Of a stretch of DNA of 32,321 bases, positions 1 through 7,424 are shown one piece after another. The DNA lies in contig CAYMLL010000045.1 in assembly GCA_964390645.1 (NCBI GenBank), forward strand, positions 1-32,321, given 5' to 3'. Source of the DNA: CAYMLL01 sp964390645 (GTDB taxonomy: Bacteria > Planctomycetota > UBA8108). The notes below the pieces were generated by a model, which saw only the letters and a program-made list of their open reading frames with translations, had not been told where the DNA came from and did no database searches. A program made the translations under genes and the position numbers. Position 1 is the stretch's first letter. Each line of letters begins with the position of its first letter.

Positions 1-959
1 CCGCCGCGGTTGACCAGATCGTCGGACACCGACTGGATGAAGCACGCGTGTGGCTGCGGACGCGTGTAGGCATCGGTCGACGGACGTGTTTCACCGGTCG
101 CCGGGTCGAGGAAGTAGTGCCCCTGTGCCGGACCGGTCAGACCGTAGGCCCAGTTGAGGCCGGTGTTGAACCACTGCGGGGAGTTCGGCGCCGCAAACTG
201 GTGCAGCAGCATGTACGCGAGCTCGTCTTCGAAGATCTCGGCATCGGTGATCGTCGCGAAATAGCCGTGCTGCTCACCCCAATGTCGCCAGCAGCCCGTG
301 AGCCGGCGGACCACCTGACGTGCGCTCGTCTCGCCACCGGTACGCGGTCGACCGCTCTCATCGACGACCGGCTGGCCTTCGTCGTCGAGGGTCGGAATAC
401 CGGCCTTGCGCATGTACTTCGAGGCCATGATGTCGCCGGCGATGGTCGACCAGTCCGCCGGAATCTCGACGTCGCTCGCGTCGAACACGAGCGAGCCATC
501 GGAGTCGTTGATCGTGCAGCGGCGCCGCTCCCAGCGCACGGTCTCGTAAGGATCGCGTCGACCGCCATCCTGTGCACGGGTGAAGCGACGGGGAAACTCC
601 AGTCCGGCGGAAGACCCGGCACCGGAACACCCGGGAGGCACATCTCGCGGAACGTCTTGCAGGACATCCTGCGGAGCCGCGTCGGGTCCAACGTTCGTCG
701 AGCCGACGACCGCGGAATTCACGGGGAGCGGCCTCTCGGCTGACGTGTCGCTCGCAGCGGACTCAGCGTCTCCTGTTGAAGATTCCCTCGACGCCTCCTG
801 CGCGCGACGACCGCGATCCGCAGAAACGACGTCCTCGGAAACGACGTCCTCGGAAACGACGTCCTCGGAAACGACGTCCTCGGAGCCTCCCGTCCGCAAC
901 CTCACATCGTTGTCGCCGATCGGCCTCGAGAGGGACCCCTCTCTCTTCTGAAAGCCCAT
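1..959 (-). CDS. nrdJ: Vitamin B12-dependent ribonucleotide reductase, N-terminal part (partial)
   Basis: Class II ribonucleotide reductase makes deoxyribonucleotides from ribonucleotides using adenosylcobalamin, in the cytoplasm and independent of oxygen. The minus-strand frame, open to the left edge, gives 319 residues. From about residue 120 it matches the conserved NrdJ start, with segments such as DPYETVRWERR, VEIPADWS, KYMRKAG, APNSPQWFNTGLNWAYG and the Cys-containing QPHACFIQSVSDDLVN just before the edge. The ATG at 957-959 is chosen because AAGGGA lies about 6 bases upstream; an in-frame ATG at 1029-1031 has no such site. Residues 1-118 are a low-complexity extension not usual in the family, with a four-copy VVSED repeat near residues 26-46. 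The C-terminal catalytic remainder lies outside the window. The family call is secure; the exact N-terminus is less so. Confidence 0.9.
   Translation of the reverse strand, partial: MGFQKREGSLSRPIGDNDVRLRTGGSEDVVSEDVVSEDVVSEDVVSADRGRRAQEASRESSTGDAESAASDTSAERPLPVNSAVVGSTNVGPDAAPQDVLQDVPRDVPPGCSGAGSSAGLEFPRRFTRAQDGGRRDPYETVRWERRRCTINDSDGSLVFDASDVEIPADWSTIAGDIMASKYMRKAGIPTLDDEGQPVVDESGRPRTGGETSARQVVRRLTGCWRHWGEQHGYFATITDAEIFEDELAYMLLHQFAAPNSPQWFNTGLNWAYGLTGPAQGHYFLDPATGETRPSTDAYTRPQPHACFIQSVSDDLVNRG
823..882. repeat. 15-bp tandem repeat, 4 copies, in frame in nrdJ
   Basis: Four perfect copies of GAAACGACGTCCTCG (plus strand) lie head to tail. Read in the nrdJ frame on the minus strand they encode repeated VVSED, an acidic disordered-looking tract in the N-terminal extension. 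The unit is a multiple of three, so copy-number change would keep the frame. Confidence 0.95.
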
Positions 960-1503
960 ACGATTCCCTTCTTTTCTTTCCGAAGTCGACCGAACCCGAT
1001 GAGCGATGCAGCGGGGCTCCACCGTTCGCATCGCGCCACCGCAGCTGAACTCGAGGCCGCTCTCCCTGGCGGAACTCCAGAGACAGCCGACCGATCTCCG
1101 AGGGATTCCCGAGCGCGCCGTCCGACGCTGAACGCGAGCATCGCACGGCCGCACGACGCCTTCGTAACAACCACCGGAGGAGCGGGCGAAGAAACCGCCG
1201 ACGCGGCACAGCGAACGACCGCTTCGCTCGAGCCGTCGTACGACGCACTCACCCGATCCCCGACTCTCGCCAAGCCCTCAACGATGCGAGGGCGACGAGA
1301 CGACACCACGCAGGCAACGCTCTGACCACGAGATGCTCGGCACCGTCCGGGGCGCACCGAGGTTCAAATCGATGGGAAGGCTTCTCTTCACCTCCGTTGA
1401 CGAACCGATGGGTTCCTCACCGCTCGACGGACGAAATCACCACCTGACCGCGATACGATGAGCTTCCCGGAATCCCACGAGAGTCCGGCACACCGCCAGC
1501 AAG

Positions 1504-1702
1504 ACAGAACCGCAGAGCCCGCTTCNNNNNNNNNNNNNNNNNNNNNNNNNNNNNNNNNNNNNNNNNNNNNNNNNNNNNNNNNNNNNNNNNNNNNNNNNNN
1601 NNNNNNNNNNNNNNNNNNNNNNNNNACGAGAACCGCAGAGCCCGCTTCACGAGAACCGCAGAGCCCGCTTCACGAGAACCGCAGAGCCCGCTTCACGAGA
1701 AC
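1504..1702. repeat. 23-bp tandem repeat array interrupted by an assembly gap
   Basis: To the right of the 100-N gap there are three perfect head-to-tail copies of a 23-base unit at 1626-1648, 1649-1671 and 1672-1694. The unit starts ACGAGAACCGCAGAGCC and ends CGCTTC. A partial copy follows at 1695-1702. The last 19 bases of the unit also sit directly left of the gap (1507-1525). The gap therefore lies inside the array, and 100 Ns is a conventional placeholder, so the true copy number is unknown. The unit length is not a multiple of three and no spacers separate the copies. Confidence 0.9.
1526..1625. other. Assembly gap of 100 Ns
   Basis: One hundred undetermined bases flanked on both sides by the same 23-bp repeat, which is the likely reason the assembly broke here. 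The gap length should not be taken as real. Confidence 0.98.
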
Positions 1703-2240
1703 CCCCGCCGAGATCTCAGCGGGCCAGTCCCGCCCGGAACTTGCCGCGAACGACCGTCTCCTCCCGCCGTCTGAAACTCCACACTCCTAGTCGACACTCC
1801 CAATCGACACTCATAGTGGGCACCGCACCCCTCGCCGTCGGTATCGACAGACACGATTCCCACCTTCCATACATCGAAACGATCCACCGAGTTCCGCCGC
1901 TGAGCACACGAAGAGCGCTCCAAAACGACCCGCTCGATATCCGAAGAGCGGCACCGGCGCGACGAGCCCACCCTAAATCTCGTACCCGCCAGAAGCCTCT
2001 GCAACGAACGCTTCCGACCTCGCCGAGGACTCGCGCGCTTTGCGTCGAACCGGTGAAAGCGCGAGCCACCATACCCCAAGATGTAGCGCCGTCAAGAGCA
2101 GCCTTCCGCAGCATATAGGTGGAGTGGTGCCGCGCTTGGACTTAGGCCAAAAAAAAGAAAATCCCACCCTTACAAGCGTCGAAACAACACGCGATGAGGT
2201 GCGGTCACCGAGACCGCGCGAGCGCCGAGCGCGCTGGCCC

Positions 2241-2269
2241 TTGAGATACCGATCCTCGCCTGATAGCAT
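2241..2269 (+). promoter_or_regulatory. Candidate sigma70-type promoter for pcnB
   Basis: TTGAGA (2241-2246) and TAGCAT (2264-2269) are separated by 17 bases. Transcription would start near 2276, about 20 bases before the ATG at 2295. This placement supports the downstream start over the longer open frame that begins at 2040. Confidence 0.45.
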
Positions 2270-2294
2270 TGGTTCCGTTGGCCTCGAACCATCG

Positions 2295-3944
2295 ATGCTC
2301 CCGGTCTTCGCAGCCTTGCAAGCGGACCACGAGTTCACCTCGCGTCTTTCCGAGTCCACGGAGGCACCTGCGGAGCCTTCCGAGCCACTGCCTTCCGCGC
2401 CGCTGCCTTCCGAGCCACTGCCTTCCGAGCCACTGCCTTCCGAGCCACTGCCTTCCGAGCTGATTGTGGCGTCTTTACCATCCCAGCCTCCGGAACGAGA
2501 CGAGGTCGTCATCCCACGTGCCGGGCATCCGATCTCGCGGAAGAACATCGCGGAGGGGGCGCTGTGGGTGATGCAGCGCCTGAATCAGAGCAAGTTCAAG
2601 GCTTACCTGGTCGGAGGCGCCGTACGCGATCTCTATCTCGAGAAGGAGCCGAAGGACTACGACATCGCGACCGATGCGGAACCGGGGGAGCTCAAGAAGC
2701 TCTTCCGCCGCAATTGCCGTATCATCGGACGCCGCTTCGAGATCGCCCACGTCTTCTACCGCGACGGCCGGGTTCTCGAGGTTTCGACATTCCGATGCAG
2801 TCCGTCGGACACGACGACCACGTCACAGGACCATCTCCGGAAGAGTCCCGCCGATGCGAGCGAACCCCGGGGAAACCGGCGCCGCGGCGGAAGACACGGG
2901 CACCGCGGAATCGTGCGGGCGAAGAGCGGAATCATCCTCCAGGACAACGAGTACGGCTCGCCGATGGAGGACGCCCGACGGCGCGATCTGACGATCAACG
3001 GCCTCTTCTACGATCTCGAGACCTTCTCGGTACTCGACTACGTCGGCGGTGTCGAGGACCTGAAGAACGGGATCGTGCGCATGATCTCCGACCCGGACCT
3101 GAGCTTCCGGGAAGACCCCGTACGCATGATCCGGGCGCTGCGGCACGCCACACGAACCGGTTTCCGCATCGAGGATGCAACCCTCGCGGCGATCCACCGC
3201 AACCCCGCGAACATCCTCAAGGCGAACTCGTCCCGTCTCCTCGAGGAGATGCTGAAGGATCTGCGTGGAGGAGCCGCCGCGCCGTACTTCACGGCGCTCG
3301 TGGAAACACACGTCCTGGACAGCCTGCTCCCCGTGCTCGCCAAGCAGTTGCGAGATCACGGTCCTGACCACCCCTTCTGGCGTCGCATTCGCCGCCTCGA
3401 CACGCGGATCCGAGACGGGCAGACACCGACAACTGCCGTGCTGCTGTCGATCCTGCTGCACACGGTGCTCTTCGACGATACCGCCCTCTGGACCGGCGGC
3501 AGGCCGAACCCGCCCAATGTCTGGAAGCACATCTCGCAGAACTCAAGATCCAACACCGCCGCGATGCACGTCTCACGGCGCGACACGGAACGCATCTTCC
3601 AGATCGTCATCGCGTTCCTCAAGCTGCACCGCAATCTCGCTCGCTCCCGACTCGAAAAATCGATCGTGCACAAGACGTACTTCCGCGAGGCGCTCGACTT
3701 TCTCGAGATCGACCTCGAGTCACAGGGCCTCTCCAACCCGCTGACGGAAAAGTGGCGACAGCAAGCCGAGGACGCCGCCCGTCAATTGGACAAGGAGCGC
3801 CGGAGTACGCACGCCGGGGCGACACGAGAGCCAGGTGGAAACGCCCGCGCCGAAGACCCCGAGCGCGCAGCCGATGGCAAGACCGGCGGTCCGCGCCGTC
3901 GACGACGTCGACGCGGACCGCGCAGAGGACCCCGCGCAGGCTGA
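2295..3944 (+). CDS. pcnB: PcnB-like poly(A) polymerase / tRNA nucleotidyltransferase family protein
   Basis: A class II nucleotidyltransferase that adds A residues to RNA 3' ends (poly(A) polymerase) or CCA to tRNA, acting in the cytoplasm. The product is 549 residues. It has LVGGAVRD followed by the DYD metal-binding pair, then a second block with RRDLTINGLFYD, DYVGGVEDL and EDPVRMIRALRHATRTGF. The block around QDNEYGSPMEDA resembles E. coli PcnB more than CCA enzymes, and the Arg-rich C-terminal tail also fits PcnB. A basic insert of about 30 residues (RGNRRRGGRHGHRG) sits between the two head-domain blocks. The first 80 or so residues are a Pro/Ser/Glu-rich extension with PSEPL repeats. 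The ATG at 2295 is chosen because conserved sequence begins well after it and a promoter-like pair lies just upstream; no clear ribosome binding site is visible. Confidence 0.85.
   Translation: MLPVFAALQADHEFTSRLSESTEAPAEPSEPLPSAPLPSEPLPSEPLPSEPLPSELIVASLPSQPPERDEVVIPRAGHPISRKNIAEGALWVMQRLNQSKFKAYLVGGAVRDLYLEKEPKDYDIATDAEPGELKKLFRRNCRIIGRRFEIAHVFYRDGRVLEVSTFRCSPSDTTTTSQDHLRKSPADASEPRGNRRRGGRHGHRGIVRAKSGIILQDNEYGSPMEDARRRDLTINGLFYDLETFSVLDYVGGVEDLKNGIVRMISDPDLSFREDPVRMIRALRHATRTGFRIEDATLAAIHRNPANILKANSSRLLEEMLKDLRGGAAAPYFTALVETHVLDSLLPVLAKQLRDHGPDHPFWRRIRRLDTRIRDGQTPTTAVLLSILLHTVLFDDTALWTGGRPNPPNVWKHISQNSRSNTAAMHVSRRDTERIFQIVIAFLKLHRNLARSRLEKSIVHKTYFREALDFLEIDLESQGLSNPLTEKWRQQAEDAARQLDKERRSTHAGATREPGGNARAEDPERAADGKTGGPRRRRRRRGPRRGPRAG
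2375..2464. repeat. 15-bp tandem repeat, about 6 copies, in frame in pcnB
   Basis: Consecutive copies of GCCTTCCGAGCCACT begin at 2375, 2390, 2405, 2420, 2435 and 2450; the second carries substitutions and the last is degenerate at its end. They encode PSEPL repeats in the N-terminal extension, starting near residue 27 of the chosen reading frame. Confidence 0.95.
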
Positions 3945-4203
3945 CAGCCCGTTCAAGAGCCGATTCGACGCGACTCGACGCGACAGCGGCCGATGCGAGC
4001 GCGAGCATCACTCGACGATCCTCGCAAGGCCGGGCAGGCCATTCTCAAACCTCGAGCCACGGCCTCATTCCGCCCGGCCAGGCCCCTCCAGGAGGGAGGG
4101 ACTCGATTCCAGGGACGCCACGCCGTCTCGGCTCCGGAGGCTCACCCCCCGACGAAGTGGTCCGGTCTTGCCGCCGGAGAGCTCCCCGGACGGACTGCGG
4201 ACG

Positions 4204-5040
4204 CTACTTCTCGAGCTGGCGTCCATAGCGCCCGGCGGCCTTACGTACGAGAAAGTCCAGCAGCTCGTCGACCTCCGGGCAAAGGGCGCCGACCTCCTCC
4301 AGCCGCTGGCGGATCCCGTTGCCGAACGAGCCGCCACTATCCGGAAAGAGCGCACGGTGGGCCTTGCGCAAACAACCGATGGTCTGATCACTGAATCCCG
4401 CCCGAGTCAGCCCCACCACATTCACGGTGCGGGGCTCCGTACCGGTGCTTCCCCGAACACGATCGTGGACCATGAACGGCTCCAGATCCTTGCGCAGCGC
4501 GGTCAGTCCGCCGATGAACGCGAAGCGCCCCGCTGTCGCGAACTGGATCATCGACGCGTTGCCTCCAATCGTCACATGTGACTCGATGTGGCAGTGACCC
4601 GCGATGAGGACACCGTTCGCGAAAACGCAATGGTCCCCGACGACCGAGTCGTGGCCAACGTGGCTCATCGCCATGAAGAGGTTGTCGCTACCCACGCGAG
4701 TGAAGCCCGCCGACTTCGGCGTGCCGCGGTGCACCGTCACGCCTTCCCGAAAAATATTGCGGTCACCGACCTCGAGTCGGGTCGACTCACCATCGTAGGC
4801 GAGGTCCTGAGGCGCATCGCCCAGCACCGCACCCGCGTGGAGGCGATTCTCCCGGCCGAGACAAGCCGGACCGAGCACGACGGCGCCTGGTCCGAAACGA
4901 CAGCCGGCGCCGATCTTGACGTCCGCCCCCACAACCGCGCCCGGCGCAAGCTCGACCCCGTCGCCGAGGACGGCGCTCTGGTGAACCCACGCGCCCTGCC
5001 TTCGCTCGTAGCCCGCTGCGCCGTCGGTCGCCGTGCTCAT
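4204..5040 (-). CDS. lpxA: Acyl-[ACP]-UDP-N-acetylglucosamine O-acyltransferase LpxA
   Basis: Catalyses the first step of lipid A synthesis, moving a hydroxyacyl chain from acyl carrier protein to UDP-GlcNAc in the cytoplasm. The 278-residue product is slightly longer than usual (about 260). It shows left-handed beta-helix hexapeptide repeats from residue 19 on (for example AVLGDGVELAPGAVVGADVKIG), the LpxA-type segment GDAPQDLAYDGE, and SHVGHDSVVG with the likely catalytic His130. A helical C-terminus follows. Two adjacent ATGs lie next to a perfect AGGAGG; the one at 5038-5040 has 4 bases of spacing and is preferred over the one at 5041-5043. No other lpx gene is adjacent. Its presence implies a lipid A-bearing outer membrane, in line with the Lpt-type permeases further on. 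Confidence 0.92.
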   Translation of the reverse strand: MSTATDGAAGYERRQGAWVHQSAVLGDGVELAPGAVVGADVKIGAGCRFGPGAVVLGPACLGRENRLHAGAVLGDAPQDLAYDGESTRLEVGDRNIFREGVTVHRGTPKSAGFTRVGSDNLFMAMSHVGHDSVVGDHCVFANGVLIAGHCHIESHVTIGGNASMIQFATAGRFAFIGGLTALRKDLEPFMVHDRVRGSTGTEPRTVNVVGLTRAGFSDQTIGCLRKAHRALFPDSGGSFGNGIRQRLEEVGALCPEVDELLDFLVRKAAGRYGRQLEK

Positions 5041-5058
5041 CATTCCTCCTGCAAGCGC

Positions 5059-5087
5059 AGTATAGCGTTCGCGGGCTCTGGCCGGAA
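5059..5087 (-). promoter_or_regulatory. Candidate promoter for lpxA
   Basis: On the minus strand TATACT (5064-5059) is a good -10 element, with a poorer -35, TTCCGG, 17 bases upstream (5087-5082). The AGGAGG and ATG pair follows within about 15 bases, giving a very short leader. Confidence 0.4.
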
Positions 5088-5130
5088 GGGAAGGAGCCGG
5101 GCTCGGGCGTGGACGACCGGCGGTCAAACG

Positions 5131-5159
5131 CTGACAATCGGCCAAGCAGCCGTTACGCT
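5131..5159 (+). promoter_or_regulatory. Candidate promoter for metX
   Basis: CTGACA (5131-5136) and TACGCT (5154-5159) are 17 bases apart. Transcription would begin about 5 bases before the metX ATG at 5171, so the mRNA would be leaderless or nearly so. No ribosome binding site is visible, which agrees. Confidence 0.45.
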
Positions 5160-5170
5160 GTCGGCGATCC

Positions 5171-6289
5171 ATGCCCGCAAAGCACCCAAGCACCGAGATC
5201 TGGCGCTCCGACGCCCCGTTTCGCCTCGAGCACGGCGACTGCCTTCCCGGCCTCGAGATCGCGTACGAGACGTGGGGCTCGCCGTCGGCGACCCCCGACA
5301 ACGTGCTCGTCGTGTTGCACGCGCTGTCGGGGTCCAGCCACGCTTTCGCATCCACGGAGAACCCGGAGCCCGGCTGGTGGGAAGGGCTGCTCGGATCGCA
5401 CTCGCCGATCGATCCGCGACGCTTCCACGTGATCTGCGCGAACCTCGTGGGCGGCTGTTACGGCTCGACCGGTCCGCGCAGCGTCGACCCCCGCAGCGGC
5501 AAACGCTTCGGGCTGACGTTCCCGCAGATCTCGCTGCGTGACATCATCGAAGCGCATCGCATGTTTCTGAAAGGGATCGGCGTGAACATGCCCGTCTCAC
5601 TGATCGGCGGCTCCATGGGTGGCATGCTGGTGCTGAAGTGGTCAGTCGACCACCCCGACGAGGTTCGCGACGCGATCGCGATCGCGACGCCCGCACGCAG
5701 CGATGCCTTCGCGATCGCGCTTCGATCGGTGCAACGCGACGCGATTCTGGGCGACGCGCACTTCCGCAACGGCGAGTACGATGACTCGGGATTTCCGTCG
5801 AAGGGCCTCGCGCTGGCGCGCAAGATCGGCATGATCACGTACCGCACGCCCGCCGAGTTCAACGATCGCTTCGGACGTGACGCGCGGGATCCTCGGCCAC
5901 ACTTCAACGACGGCCTCTTCGAGGTGCAGTCCTACCTCAACTACCAGGGAAAGAAGTTCGTCGACCGCTTCGACCCGAGCACCTACCTCTACTTCTCACG
6001 TGCGATGGACCTCTTCGATCTCGCCGAAGGCCACGACTCGCTCGATGACGCCGTCGCGCGCGTCAGCGCACGCTTCCTCCTGCTCGCGATGGACAGCGAC
6101 CTCCTCGTACCGCTGCACCATATGAAGGAGATCGAGATGTCGATGCAGCGCGGTGGTATCGACGTCCACCTCGAAAAGGTGCGCACGACGAAGGGACATG
6201 ACGGGTTCCTCACCGAGCAGAAGCAGATCCTCGGCTTCATCGACACGTTTCTCGAGCGGTGTGAGCAGCCCGATGAGAACTCCGGCTGA
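5171..6289 (+). CDS. metX: Homoserine O-acetyltransferase family protein (MetX)
   Basis: An alpha/beta-hydrolase-fold acyltransferase that activates homoserine with an acyl group from acyl-CoA, the entry step to methionine; it acts in the cytoplasm. The 372-residue product has the family segments VVLHALSGSSHA and NLVGGCYGSTGP. The nucleophile elbow GGSMGGM gives Ser148, with Asp310 in MDSDLLVP and His343 in KGHDGF completing the triad. The length is typical. Some family members use succinyl-CoA or act on serine, so the acyl donor is inferred. No other methionine gene is next to it; it is divergent from lpxA with 130 bases between them. Confidence 0.92.
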   Translation: MPAKHPSTEIWRSDAPFRLEHGDCLPGLEIAYETWGSPSATPDNVLVVLHALSGSSHAFASTENPEPGWWEGLLGSHSPIDPRRFHVICANLVGGCYGSTGPRSVDPRSGKRFGLTFPQISLRDIIEAHRMFLKGIGVNMPVSLIGGSMGGMLVLKWSVDHPDEVRDAIAIATPARSDAFAIALRSVQRDAILGDAHFRNGEYDDSGFPSKGLALARKIGMITYRTPAEFNDRFGRDARDPRPHFNDGLFEVQSYLNYQGKKFVDRFDPSTYLYFSRAMDLFDLAEGHDSLDDAVARVSARFLLLAMDSDLLVPLHHMKEIEMSMQRGGIDVHLEKVRTTKGHDGFLTEQKQILGFIDTFLERCEQPDENSG

Positions 6290-6445
6290 ACGTGAACGCC
6301 GCCATTTCCTCCGAGCCTCCCGTCACCGGGACCCGTATGTACAGAGCTCGGACGATGCGCCTGATGGCCTGCTGTCCGACGTCTCGATCCCCATCCCCCA
6401 CCGCTCCACTCGCTTGCGGATCCGGAGCACGTTCTCGACAGGCCG

Positions 6446-7255
6446 TCAGGGGGCGCCCTCGCCAACCAGCTCGTTCCAGCGCACGAAGCCCACGTCGGTC
6501 TTCCGCACGGAGCCGCCATCCTCCGGACGCTCGACGAGAAGCAGCTTCTGCCCGAGACTGCCGACGGGGATCACCATGCGACCACCCGGCGCCAGCTGCT
6601 CCTCGAGCTCCTCGGGCACCTCCCTCGACGCAGCGCTGACGAGAATCACGTCATAGGGCCCGGATTCGGGCAAGCCCTTCGAGCCGTCGCCGACGACGAA
6701 GTGCACCCGGGACCCGTCACGGAGCTCACCCCGCCCCCTGAGCTCCGTGAAGCGTCTCTCGGCGCTGTCCTTGAGCGATGGCACGATCTCGATCGTGAAG
6801 ACCTCGTCCCCGAGCTCCGCGAGCACGGCGGTCTGGTAGCCGGAGCCCGTGCCGATCTCGAGAACCCGGTCGCCGGAGCCGACGTCGAGCAGCGCGGTCA
6901 ACCGCGCGACGATGTACGGACTGTACATCGTCTGCCGCTCGTCCTCGGCGATCGGCAAACCGACGTCCTCGTAGCTACGGTAGCGGCACCTCGCCATGAC
7001 GAACTCGTGGCGGGGTACGACACCGATGGCTTCGAGGACGCGACCGTCCTTGATCTCCCCGCTCAGTCTCTCGACGAGCTGTGCACGGCGCTCCGCGTAC
7101 TGCGCAAGGGTCAGCTCGCCGTGCCCGGTCTCCGCCTCGTCAGCGTCCGCATCGCCGTCGCGGCACGCCGGCAGGAGCACGATAAGAACTGTCGTGACAA
7201 GAGCGCTCCGGAGGACTGCCCGCCGGCTACTCGCCGATGATCCTGACCAGCGCAC
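6446..7255 (-). CDS. Lipoprotein-type protein-L-isoaspartate O-methyltransferase
   Basis: Methylates isoaspartyl residues in damaged proteins using S-adenosylmethionine. The core matches the family: VPRHEFV, AEDERQTMYSPYIVA, the SAM-binding VLEIGTGSGYQTAVLAEL, and GPYDVILVSAA before the C-terminal LAPGGRMVIPVG. Unlike the usual cytoplasmic enzyme it has an N-terminal export signal. With the GTG start at 7255-7253 (GGAGG four bases upstream) the protein is 269 residues and begins with a twin-arginine-like SRRAVLR. A hydrophobic stretch follows, then a lipobox LLPAC with Cys31. A longer frame reaches an ATG at 7339 but has no ribosome site there. The enzyme is therefore probably outside the cytoplasm and lipid-anchored. 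SAM is not known to be available there, so the source of the cofactor is a puzzle. Confidence 0.85.
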   Translation of the reverse strand: MRWSGSSASSRRAVLRSALVTTVLIVLLPACRDGDADADEAETGHGELTLAQYAERRAQLVERLSGEIKDGRVLEAIGVVPRHEFVMARCRYRSYEDVGLPIAEDERQTMYSPYIVARLTALLDVGSGDRVLEIGTGSGYQTAVLAELGDEVFTIEIVPSLKDSAERRFTELRGRGELRDGSRVHFVVGDGSKGLPESGPYDVILVSAASREVPEELEEQLAPGGRMVIPVGSLGQKLLLVERPEDGGSVRKTDVGFVRWNELVGEGAP

Positions 7256-7418
7256 GCTTCCTCCGGCACCCCTCCAGCTTGCCGCCGCGGATCTGCTCCG
7301 GGAACCCCGATCCGAGCTTCCCGTCAGTGACTTCCACAACGACGCCGCTCCCGATGACCCGACACTTCATGCACACGTCGGAGTTGCCCCCGCCGACTCG
7401 ATGGTCGGTGCACGGCAA
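7227..7418 (-). CDS. Possible small Cys-rich protein of unknown function
   Basis: An open frame of 63 codons from a TTG at 7418, or 47 codons from an ATG at 7370, sits between the two larger genes of this strand. The last 29 bases overlap the start of the methyltransferase gene. The product contains CTDH and a CMKC pair, then a basic GCRRKRALVRIIGE end. Codon third positions are GC-rich like the neighbouring genes. I recognise no family and see only weak ribosome binding sites, so it may be a chance frame or a small coupled gene. Confidence 0.35.
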   Translation of the reverse strand: MPCTDHRVGGGNSDVCMKCRVIGSGVVVEVTDGKLGSGFPEQIRGGKLEGCRRKRALVRIIGE

Positions 7419-7424
7419 GCGACT

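Larger units (their letters stand above)
960..2294. other. Long divergent intergenic region with no supported gene
   Basis: About 1.3 kb between the divergent nrdJ and pcnB starts. Several open frames cross it, but none has recognisable domains; their products are Arg/Ser/Ala-rich like frames opened by high GC. It holds a 23-bp tandem repeat around the 100-N gap, a short run of CGACACTC-containing near-repeats around 1785-1815, and a candidate pcnB promoter at its right end. I see no tRNA or other RNA gene. Confidence 0.6.

Noticed and set aside
48..743. Plus-strand open frame of 231 codons
   Set aside because: It is the shadow of nrdJ; the minus-strand frame at this place encodes clear NrdJ motifs.
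763..1357. Two minus-strand open frames and plus-strand frames around 999-1325
   Set aside because: Their products are Arg/Ser/Ala-rich without domains, and part of them runs through the nrdJ repeats in the wrong frame.
1504..1702. CRISPR array
   Set aside because: The 23-bp units are directly adjacent with no spacers, and no cas gene is in the window; it is a simple tandem repeat.
1693..2118. Open frames on both strands between the repeat array and pcnB
   Set aside because: No recognisable motifs, start sites or promoters support them.
4588..5541. Plus-strand open frame of 317 codons
   Set aside because: It runs antisense to lpxA and then in another frame through metX, and its product has no family features.
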